Source: a bacterium (GTDB taxonomy: Bacteria > Patescibacteriota > Patescibacteriia > CAIQCM01). From it: 15,262 bases of DNA. Shown here in pieces: positions 5,839 through 12,600 of the stretch; the first letter of the stretch is position 1; each line of letters begins with the position of its first letter. Location of the stretch: assembly GCA_023246535.1 (NCBI GenBank), contig JAHFIF010000004.1, positions 6,875-22,136 of the forward strand. Reading direction: 5' to 3'. Under the pieces are notes generated by a model. That model did no database searches and was not told the origin of the DNA. It worked only from the letters and a program-made list of their open reading frames with translations. A program made the translations under genes and the position numbers.

Positions 5839-6424
5839 ATTTCTCCCATTCCTCCCAAGAGACCAACCACGCGTCGCCGACTTTTTTCAGCTTCAGATCA
5901 AGCGTGCCGTAAGCGACCTTCGAGACCGTTCCGGATTCCACGCGCTGCATCATCACCTTTGCGCTCGCCTCGGTCGCGCTCACCAACGCAACGTTGGCGT
6001 TCAACGCCGTCGAGGTCATGGCATAATACAACGACGCTTTCGGCATGCTTTTTAGCAGATCGGACCGATAGCTACCCTTAATGAACGACCAGACCGCCGG
6101 CGTCGAGACCGCTTCGAGATTGTCCAAATTGGCCAATCCGTTCTGGTTCGAATAGGTGGCGAAACGTTCGGCAAAAGCGATGGCGATCGTGCGCGCCGTA
6201 CCCGCCTGCGCCGTTGTCGGCGTGACTTCGGCCGGCGGCGGAACGTTCGGGACATTGGCAATGACCGCCGGCGTATTCGTCGTCGGCAGCGCCGCGGTCA
6301 CGGGCTTATTGGCGTTCTTCGGCAGATTCTGGGTAATGACCGGCGCGATGATGAAATAAATGATCAGCCCGATGACGATCAGGCCGGCGATCACGACCAT
6401 GGTAATTTTTGTTCCTCGGCTCAT
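5837..6424 (-). CDS. Membrane-anchored protein with NTF2/VirB8-like outer domain
   Basis: This 195-residue protein has a single N-terminal transmembrane helix (about residues 8-28) after a short basic start. A Pro/Thr/Ala-rich linker follows (about 33-76), then a compact alpha+beta domain (77-195). The domain starts with a helix (ARTIAIAFAERFATYS) and ends in antiparallel strands (YGTLDLKLKKVGDAWLVSWEEW). This layout matches the cone-shaped NTF2-like fold of VirB8, TcpC and similar bitopic T4SS components, which lie outside the cytoplasmic membrane and scaffold the channel. The fold is inferred from helix/strand pattern and context, not from a conserved catalytic motif. It starts 10 nt after the VirB4 stop with no ribosome-binding site, so it is very likely in the same operon. 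Its stop codon lies inside the first arm of the downstream palindrome. Confidence 0.7.
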   Translation of the reverse strand: MSRGTKITMVVIAGLIVIGLIIYFIIAPVITQNLPKNANKPVTAALPTTNTPAVIANVPNVPPPAEVTPTTAQAGTARTIAIAFAERFATYSNQNGLANLDNLEAVSTPAVWSFIKGSYRSDLLKSMPKASLYYAMTSTALNANVALVSATEASAKVMMQRVESGTVSKVAYGTLDLKLKKVGDAWLVSWEEWEK

Positions 6425-6434
6425 ACGGTTATAT

Positions 6435-8309
6435 TTAGGCGTTAGCTTCTCCGGCTAGTTGCGCTTCGTACTCTTTTTTCGCCTGCTCGATCTCCAAGAG
6501 CTGCTTGGGGTCGGTGGTGATCAGCTGGTCCTCGGTGTATGACGCAATAATCTTGATGGCCACGTGTTTGGAGCCGGCAAAGAATATCCCCTCGCCGACG
6601 CCGCTGTCGAGCAACAAGAACTTTTCGCTCTGGGTGAGCAAGAAGGTTTTTTGCACCAGGTCGGCCGAGGACGGCGACTGTTTCAGCAGGAGCTGGATCG
6701 ACGAGTTGGTCACGATCGCTTGACCGTACGGCGAAGTCAAAAAGTCATTGACGTCCTGCGTGATGGTGGTCACCCCCAAATAGTACTTGCGGCAGCGTTT
6801 CACCAGCGCAAAGATGAATTTGGCCGAATCCTCGCGCTGCATGAGCCACCACGCTTCGTCGATCACGAGCACGCGCTTCTTCCGTTCCGAACGCACCACG
6901 TTCCAAATGTAGTTGACGATGGTATAGATGGCGATCGGCCGCAGCTCATCCTCAAGGTCGCGCACGGAGAAGACCACGAACTGGTTCTTCATGTCGACGG
7001 TGGAAGGCGCGTTGATGAGTCCGGCGAACGTGCCCTCAGTATATTTCTTGAGCCGCGTGACCAAATCCCCCGTCCCCACCATGCCTTCCAAAACCTCTTG
7101 AAAATCCTGCATGACCGGCGGCTCGTACTTGCCCAGGTCGGTGGGCAAAATTCCCGGGACAATGTCTTTTTTGGCGAAAGTTTCCAAGAGCGCGCGGTCC
7201 AAAACCGAATCTTCAGCCGTGGTGATCGCGCCCAACATGAGCCGCAGCAGGCCCTTAAGCGTGATGACCGCGGTCCTGATGATGTCCTCGGTCGTCGTAT
7301 CTTCACCCATCGGCCGCGGCAATTCGAACGGATTGAGTTTGGAGTCGGATGAAAGGGAGATGTTGATGTAGGTGCCGGCGACCGCGTCGGAAAGATGCTG
7401 GTATTCCATTTCCGGGTCGATGACAATGACGTCGACGCCCATCATGAGCGAACGCAAGATCTCGAGTTTGACGGCGTACGATTTGCCGGCGCCGGAGGTG
7501 GCAAAAACGACCATGTTGGCGTTCTGGAGCGAAAAGCGGTCGAAAATGACCAGCGAGTTGTTGTGGCGATTGATCCCGAACAGCACGCCGGTGTCCGAGG
7601 TCAGGTCGGAAGAAATGAACGGGAAGCTGGAAGCGATCGGCGAACTGTTCATGTTGAACGCAATCTGCAGTTCGTCGTTCCCTAACGGCAGCGTCGAATT
7701 ATATCCCTGCTCCGCCTGGTAAAGCACCCGTTTCGAATAAATAAGCTTCGAGCCGAAGGCCGAATCGATCTCTTCGCTGATCTTGTCGAGGTCGTCGGTC
7801 GAGCGGGCGTAAATCGTCACGTAAAAACCGAATTGGAAGAAATGCTCGGTGCCCTGGGTCAGGTCGTCGCGCAGCTTTTCAATGTCGCGCAGCGCCGTTT
7901 CGCGGAGCGGGTCGCGCGCCGCGCCCTTTTCCGCGTCGCCGATGATCTGCGCCTCGAGCACGCCGACTTTTTTCTTCAGCTGCTTAAGGATGATCTCGGC
8001 TTTGATCGGATAAAAATACATGCCGATGTCGAGCGACCGGTTCATGCCGATGATCGGCGACGACCAGCCGACGGCGAGGTAGCGCGGGTAAGTAATGACG
8101 AAAATGGTGCGCGCATACAGGTCGCCCAGGCGCACAAAAGTCGGACTAATCTCAAAAGACGCCGGCGCGATCAATTCGCGGACGTTAACGACGCCGCGGC
8201 GGAAGACGCGCTCCTCTTCAAGCGTGATCTTTTCCTCGCCGAGCCTGGCGAGCTCTTCGGCCGAACGCTCCTTGGCGGTGACTTTTTTCTTGTTTCCAAA
8301 AAGGGCCAT
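6435..8309 (-). CDS. VirB4/TraC-family secretion ATPase
   Basis: This is the energy-supplying ATPase of a type IV secretion-like apparatus, expected at the cytoplasmic face of the membrane. The 624-residue protein has the VirB4 N-terminal domain (about 40-245). The motor domain has Walker A TSGAGKS at 271-277, an IVIDPEMEY strand at 295-303, Walker B LVIDEAWWLM at 481-490 and the ITQDVNDF sensor motif at 516-523. No transmembrane helix is evident. All nucleotide-binding residues are intact and the length is slightly short of typical VirB4. The ATG at 8309 is 2 nt after the TraC-like stop, which implies translational coupling. The C-terminal 25 residues are a charged helix. It could be called VirB4, TraC or TraE. 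The family is secure; the transported substrate is unknown. Confidence 0.93.
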   Translation of the reverse strand: MALFGNKKKVTAKERSAEELARLGEEKITLEEERVFRRGVVNVRELIAPASFEISPTFVRLGDLYARTIFVITYPRYLAVGWSSPIIGMNRSLDIGMYFYPIKAEIILKQLKKKVGVLEAQIIGDAEKGAARDPLRETALRDIEKLRDDLTQGTEHFFQFGFYVTIYARSTDDLDKISEEIDSAFGSKLIYSKRVLYQAEQGYNSTLPLGNDELQIAFNMNSSPIASSFPFISSDLTSDTGVLFGINRHNNSLVIFDRFSLQNANMVVFATSGAGKSYAVKLEILRSLMMGVDVIVIDPEMEYQHLSDAVAGTYINISLSSDSKLNPFELPRPMGEDTTTEDIIRTAVITLKGLLRLMLGAITTAEDSVLDRALLETFAKKDIVPGILPTDLGKYEPPVMQDFQEVLEGMVGTGDLVTRLKKYTEGTFAGLINAPSTVDMKNQFVVFSVRDLEDELRPIAIYTIVNYIWNVVRSERKKRVLVIDEAWWLMQREDSAKFIFALVKRCRKYYLGVTTITQDVNDFLTSPYGQAIVTNSSIQLLLKQSPSSADLVQKTFLLTQSEKFLLLDSGVGEGIFFAGSKHVAIKIIASYTEDQLITTDPKQLLEIEQAKKEYEAQLAGEANA

Positions 8310-8311
8310 AA

Positions 8312-9016
8312 TTAAATTTCAACTTGCAGCTTATCAACGTCGCCCAGCTTTTGCGTTTCGCCGACGGACGGATTGTAGGCGGAATAATACAGCTCGATCA
8401 GTGTTTGCGTATTCAGCGTGGCGGCGGAAAGCCCCATGCTTTGGAGTCCGCCCATGATCCGGCTCAAGCGCAGCTCCAAGCCGGCCTTGCGCTCCTGAAA
8501 CTGCTTGTCGCGCAGCTTAATGGCCACCCCCGGCGACAAAATTTCCTTAAGCCGCGTCCAAAAGCTTTTATTTTTGGCCGTGAACGGATCAAAAGGCACG
8601 ACAATGTAGAAACGCTTGTTCATGATCTCGCCCAGGTCGACCAGGTCTTTGATAAAAGCCCGGTAATCGGAAATTTGGGCGCGCAGCAGCTCATTGGTCT
8701 GTTCGCGTTCCTTTTGCACCAGCTGGGACATGTAGGCGTCGATGTTGAGCTTGCGCGACTGGATGACCACCTCGATCGGATGTTCCAGACTGTTAAGGAA
8801 ACTCACATAGGCCGAAATGATCGCTTCTTGTTCGTCCTCGGACTTGAGGGCAAAGTTGATCGAGGAGACCAAAACGACGGCGCGCAGCGTCCCGTCTTTT
8901 AGCACCACGGTATCGTCGCGGATTTCGGCGATATCAAGAAACCGCACCGTTGAAGGGCCTGGTTTTGGCTTCGTCAATTTTGGCGATTGCATTTCAGGCA
9001 TTTTATTTCCAATCAT
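8312..9016 (-). CDS. TraC-like domain protein, VirB4-associated
   Basis: This 234-residue soluble protein lies between PrgI and VirB4. After a Pro/Lys-rich start it has the alternating pattern seen at the N-terminus of TraC/VirB4 proteins: FLDIAEIRDDTVVLKDGTLR followed by VVLVSSINFALKS (about 27-59), a long helical region with EVVIQSRKLNID (around 82-93), and FYIVVPFDPF (around 136-145). There is no Walker motif, so it cannot hydrolyse ATP by itself. CPR and Gram-positive PrgI-VirB4 loci often carry such a gene, probably as a partner that occupies or organises the ATPase. Start choice is uncertain. The ATG at 9016 overlaps the PrgI stop, while an in-frame ATG at 9001 follows that stop by one base. 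Either way translation is coupled to prgI. Confidence 0.78.
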   Translation of the reverse strand: MIGNKMPEMQSPKLTKPKPGPSTVRFLDIAEIRDDTVVLKDGTLRAVVLVSSINFALKSEDEQEAIISAYVSFLNSLEHPIEVVIQSRKLNIDAYMSQLVQKEREQTNELLRAQISDYRAFIKDLVDLGEIMNKRFYIVVPFDPFTAKNKSFWTRLKEILSPGVAIKLRDKQFQERKAGLELRLSRIMGGLQSMGLSAATLNTQTLIELYYSAYNPSVGETQKLGDVDKLQVEI

Positions 9017-9440
9017 CGGGATTATAGACGCCGCCGGTATTTGCGACCAGCGTCAGTTCTTGAAGGCGCGAACTCACGATCGCCTCTTTTGGCGCCTCGG
9101 CTTTGGGCGGCGCGATCGGCGCGGCGGCGAGGCTGGCGCGCAATTCCGTGTCATTCATTTCTTTGTACCAAACCCTGGTCTTTGGGCGCCGCGATGTCTG
9201 GAGAATGTTCAAAAAAAACAAGTGGAAAGGCGCGCCGTTGACGCGGGCGAAGGCAAAGGTGGCGGCGATCCCGGCCACCGGCAAACCGGTCAGCACAAAA
9301 TACAAGAAGCGCAGGATCTTGTACGTGACAAACAGGATCATGGTCGTGGCCATGATGATCAAAAACTGCCGGGTCGTGATCGGGCCGATGATCTTGTCTT
9401 CGACGTCGATGAATTGCGGGACAACGAACTGCTGGGGCAT
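9003..9440 (-). CDS. PrgI family membrane protein
   Basis: This is a small inner-membrane component typical of PrgI/VirB3-like subunits that accompany VirB4 in type IV secretion systems. The 145-residue protein opens with the family signature QFVVPQFIDVEDKIIGPITT (4-23). Two hydrophobic helices follow (about 25-41 and 44-66), then the conserved PFHLFFLNIL juxtamembrane stretch (71-80) and RRPKTRVWYKE (84-94). A Pro/Ala-rich cytoplasmic tail completes it. It starts 5 nt after the stop of the Pro-rich gene and overlaps or abuts the TraC-like gene. No Shine-Dalgarno sequence is seen. An extended -10 element lies 33 nt upstream within the preceding gene. Confidence 0.9.
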   Translation of the reverse strand: MPQQFVVPQFIDVEDKIIGPITTRQFLIIMATTMILFVTYKILRFLYFVLTGLPVAGIAATFAFARVNGAPFHLFFLNILQTSRRPKTRVWYKEMNDTELRASLAAAPIAPPKAEAPKEAIVSSRLQELTLVANTGGVYNPDDWK

Positions 9441-9445
9441 GGTCG

Positions 9446-11020
9446 CTAGGCTTTAAGCTGTTTGTTCAATTCCATTATAGCACGAACTTCGCGTTCCGTG
9501 GGCGTTTCGCGGCCGGCCGCCTGGTTTTCGGCGATCGCCGCGGCAATCTGTTTGCCGCCGGAAAAAGCCGCATTAATTACTTCCAAATACCGCTTGTAAA
9601 CGTCCGAAGTTTGCCAAGCCTTAATGCCCGCGATCCGCTGGGTATAAGAAGCCTCCTCCAAAACATCAAGTTTGTCGGATATTTTGCGACAAGCTTCGAT
9701 CGGATCGGCGGAAAGGCGCCGAAAATCGGCCAAGGTGAGGATGGAAAGCTCTTGGACCGGTCCGGTGAGACGCGCCGCCGGCTGAGCCTGGCTGAGCGGT
9801 CGGACATCCTGCATTTTTGGCGATGGCGCGACCATGCGCGGCGGCGCCATGGGCGGCGATGGCGGAATCGGCGGTATCGGGCGTGGCGGCAACGGCGACG
9901 GCGGTGCGGCGGGTCGCGGCGCGGGCGAAGAAACCGGCGCGACTGGTTGCGGCAATGGCGCAGCGGCGGCGGCCGGAACGCTCGGACGGGCCAAAGGAGC
10001 GGACGATGGCAGGGTCGACGGCCGCTGGACCGTCGGAGCGGGCGGCAACGGCGCGGGCACCTTCGGCAAAACCGCCGCGGCGATTGTCGCCGCTGGCGGC
10101 GCCGGCGGGACCGGGATCCGGGAAGGAGCCGGCGGAACCGGGGCCGAGGCTTTGGGCGGCGGCGGCACCGGCATGGCCGGAACCGGCGGCACGGTGGCCG
10201 GCGCCGGCGTTTTGCTCACTTTCCCGGTCAGCGAACTGTACATCCGGTCCAACTCCTCGAGCTCGCCTTTTTTGCGCGATTCATCTTTGGCAAAAGTGGC
10301 ATCGACCGAATTTTTAACAAACGCCGTTTTTTCATTTTTTAAAGCCGCTTCCTTTTTGTTGACGATCAGCTTCATCTCGTTCTCGATCAGGGCGACGGCC
10401 TTGTCGGCATCGGCGGCGGAAAAATCCAAGCCGCCTTTGGCCGTTTCGCGAACCAAAATGTCGCGCGTTTCCGCCGCGTCGCGAATCCCTTTAAGACGCG
10501 AGGCAACGGCTGTTTTATAGCGTTCCTCAAGCGGGACCGATAACGGCGTGCTGGTGCCGTCCACGACGACGCCAATGCATTTTTTTATTTCCTCTTCCAT
10601 GTCAAAAAGTGCCGGCGAGACGACTTTCGGCAAAACCGTTTCCCGGATGATACTGGCTTCGTGCTCGTCTTCCGGCATCATGCCGTGCCCGCTTTTTGAC
10701 GATGCAACCGGCGCAACAGCGGTCGTTGTCATCACTCTTGGCGCCGCCGCCACCGTCGGAATAACGGTTACAGACGGATCTTCTTCAGCAACTTCCGACC
10801 CAGAATCATCCGACGAAACAACCGGCGCGGGCGGCACGACCGCCGCCGGCTCCGGCTCATTGTCCGGCGAAATTGACACGCTGGCCACCTTGGCCGCCAG
10901 CGCTTCAACGAGCGCCTCCGCTTCCTCGTGCGGCAACTCCACGCCCCCGATTTTTTCCGCATGCACCAGCCTCGAGATCGTATCGGCATCCTTCCGCACG
11001 CCGCGGACGCGCGATTCCAA
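9446..11020 (-). CDS. Pro/Ala-rich T4SS-locus protein, C-terminal portion after a frameshift
   Basis: I do not know its function. From memory, similar C-termini occur next to PrgI/VirB4 genes in CPR genomes. The first codon of this open stretch is a TTG (11020) with no ribosome-binding site. The segment is almost certainly the continuation of the gene starting at 11487, thrown out of frame at 11019-11025. Numbering from that TTG: a helical unit occupies 1-45, an acidic/Pro linker 50-100, a second copy of the helical unit 164-216, a charged coiled-coil-like stretch 217-270 (Lys/Glu/Asp rich), a Pro/Ala/Val linker 271-418, and a compact helical C-terminal domain 424-524 (LTLADFRRLSADP, SYTQRIAGIKAWQTSDVYKRYLEV). 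Long Pro spacers suggest a scaffold or tether. No signal peptide or transmembrane helix is seen. It ends 5 nt before prgI. Confidence 0.75.
   Translation of the reverse strand: MESRVRGVRKDADTISRLVHAEKIGGVELPHEEAEALVEALAAKVASVSISPDNEPEPAAVVPPAPVVSSDDSGSEVAEEDPSVTVIPTVAAAPRVMTTTAVAPVASSKSGHGMMPEDEHEASIIRETVLPKVVSPALFDMEEEIKKCIGVVVDGTSTPLSVPLEERYKTAVASRLKGIRDAAETRDILVRETAKGGLDFSAADADKAVALIENEMKLIVNKKEAALKNEKTAFVKNSVDATFAKDESRKKGELEELDRMYSSLTGKVSKTPAPATVPPVPAMPVPPPPKASAPVPPAPSRIPVPPAPPAATIAAAVLPKVPAPLPPAPTVQRPSTLPSSAPLARPSVPAAAAAPLPQPVAPVSSPAPRPAAPPSPLPPRPIPPIPPSPPMAPPRMVAPSPKMQDVRPLSQAQPAARLTGPVQELSILTLADFRRLSADPIEACRKISDKLDVLEEASYTQRIAGIKAWQTSDVYKRYLEVINAAFSGGKQIAAAIAENQAAGRETPTEREVRAIMELNKQLKA
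9474..9482 (-). promoter_or_regulatory. Candidate internal extended -10 promoter before prgI
   Basis: On the minus strand the sequence reads TGCTATAAT, a perfect extended -10 element, 33 nt before the prgI ATG. It lies inside the last codons of the Pro-rich gene (the Ala-Ile-Met codons), so it could be a chance codon effect. If used, it would allow prgI, the TraC-like gene and virB4 to be expressed independently of the frameshifted gene upstream. Confidence 0.3.
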
Positions 11021-11487
11021 AATTTCCGCAGCCGCTGCTCCAAGTGTGCCGGCACATTGACCGGATGTTCGTGCAAAAATTCCGTCACCAAGTCAAGCGG
11101 CTTGGCCGCCCGCACCACGATCATTTTCACGTTATAATTGCTCGGGCTAACGCCCATCGCGATCAACGCCTGTGACGCCTGGCCCTTAAGGTAGTCATCA
11201 ATCGGCAAAAAGCGATAACCAATGAAGTCGGCGACAAATTTTTTTAGAACATCTTCGGGTAGCCCTAGCTTTGATTTGATCGTCGCGTAGAAATCAGCAA
11301 CTGGCAAATCCCCCACATATACGCGCTTAATGTCGTTCCTGATCAAACGCTTTTGTTCAAGCGCAAGACCGGCGGCAGAATAAATATTTGCCGTATCATC
11401 CTGTTCCGGATCCAAAATAAAATCATAAATATCTTTTGGCAAAGATACCAATTTTTTTTCAATTTCCAATTCCTGTACGGACGACAT
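10768..11487 (-). CDS. T4SS-locus protein, N-terminal portion ending in a frameshift
   Basis: The genuine coding part is about 11026-11487, some 154 residues. It is a mixed helical domain with PKDIYDFILDPEQDD (17-31), LIRNDIKRVYVGDLPVADFY (48-67) and GLPEDVLKKFVADFIGYRFL (75-94), ending in an amphipathic helix LEQRLRK. It has no signal peptide, no transmembrane helix and no motif I can assign. Beyond 11025 the frame becomes Arg/Ser/Trp-rich nonsense typical of out-of-frame GC-rich DNA and stops at 10768. The sensible continuation is in the -1 frame (ILESRVRGVRK), annotated separately at 9446-11020. Restoring one A/T base at 11019-11025 would give one protein of about 680 residues. The ATG at 11487 follows the VirB6-like stop by 2 nt, so translation is coupled. 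The 5' coding DNA is notably AT-richer than the rest of the gene. Confidence 0.7.
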   Translation of the reverse strand: MSSVQELEIEKKLVSLPKDIYDFILDPEQDDTANIYSAAGLALEQKRLIRNDIKRVYVGDLPVADFYATIKSKLGLPEDVLKKFVADFIGYRFLPIDDYLKGQASQALIAMGVSPSNYNVKMIVVRAAKPLDLVTEFLHEHPVNVPAHLEQRLRKFWNRASAACGRMPIRSRGWCMRKKSGAWSCRTRKRRRSLKRWRPRWPACQFRRTMSRSRRRSCRPRRLFRRMILGRKLLKKIRL

Positions 11488-12600
11488 AACTAAACGCTGT
11501 AATTATCCTCAAGCTGAGAAACCTGACGCTGATATTTTTTCTGATCCGGGCCGGCCACAGCCGCGCGGCGGGTAAACGCTTCATGCATGGCCGAAGCAAG
11601 CGCGTCAATGACTTTTAACTGGTCCGCATTGCCGTTAGCCGACTGTCGCATTGAATTCAAACGGCCGACATTCATGATGCTAATATCAGTCATCACTCTT
11701 TTCACAAAATTATTAGCACTCGGAGCCAAAAGCGCAGGATCGGTGCCAAAAGCAACATCAGCATAATTTGACCCACGCATCGCCGTCATGAAGGCATTCT
11801 GGTCGGCCAAAGATGTATCCGCCCCGCTTGGTGAAACATTGGTAAAACCGCCGCTAGAATCGACCCTGAAAGCGTCTCTAATATTTCCACCGGCGCGAAC
11901 CAAGCCCTCGGCGGCCTGTTGCGACCCGGGTGTATACCTGCCGGTTGCAGCATCGATACGATCATTGGGAGCACTGTTGAGCGCGTTGGTAACACCGCGT
12001 CTAAAACTTTCTTTTTTGGCTGGCGTTTTTAAAATTTCGTTCAGCTTCCCCTTGAGGTCGTCCGCCGAAAGACGAACGGCGATATCAACATTTTCTAGAC
12101 TGTGTGCGTTAACATCATCAGGGCGCTGTGTTCCAGTTTTAAGGTCTGAGGCGAGCTTATCGGGCGTTGGCGGGTGACCAGCTTCCCAAGCATCAACAGC
12201 ATGCTCGCGTTCCGCGCCGCCATTTTTCTTAATATGCTCGCGCTGATTGGGCGTCATGAAGCCAGCGATCTCTTCTATTGATTTGGGGTCCAATTCAACA
12301 AGATCCGAACCGGACATTTTTTGGACAAACTGTTCGCGTTTTGTTCTTGGGGATCCATCAGTCGCCGGCTCAAGCGCATCAACAAGCAAAGGATTTTTCT
12401 TTCGTTGTTTCTCAATCTCGTCCAAACCGGACTTATTCCCGGCGCTCTTAAAGTAAGACTCGGCCTCATTAAGCGCCTTGCTCTTAGCTGCATCATCCCA
12501 ACCGGTATCCTTCGTCGCCTTTGAAGCAGCGGCAACTTTGGCCGCCATCTCGGTGGCCTTATCAACCCCATGCCCCATCGACATAGCGACCAACTGCCTT
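11090..12600. other. Segment of lower GC spanning the virB6-like 3' end and next gene's 5' end
   Basis: Hand counts of single 60-base lines give 30% (11401), 50% (11281), 42% (11641), 45% (11701), 52% (11761) and 40% (12001). Flanking lines in the same operon give 57-58% (13081, 13201) and 65% (8221). Codon choice changes with it, with fewer G/C third positions. The reading frames stay open, so this is coding DNA with a different history or constraint. Boundaries are approximate. Confidence 0.5.

Noticed and set aside
6564..7352. 262-codon plus-strand open frame opposite virB4
   Set aside because: It lies within the conserved VirB4 motor domain on the other strand, has biased composition and no recognisable motif.
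9611..10520. Plus-strand Arg/Gly-rich open frames opposite the Pro-rich gene
   Set aside because: They are the complement of Pro/Ala codons (GGC/GCG runs read as Gly and Arg) and have no independent support.
11019..11028. Programmed -1 ribosomal frameshift in the Pro-rich protein gene
   Set aside because: The zero-frame codons AAA TTT TGG do not form an X XXY YYZ slippery site, re-pairing in the -1 frame would be poor, and I see no clear downstream stimulatory hairpin. A lost base is simpler.
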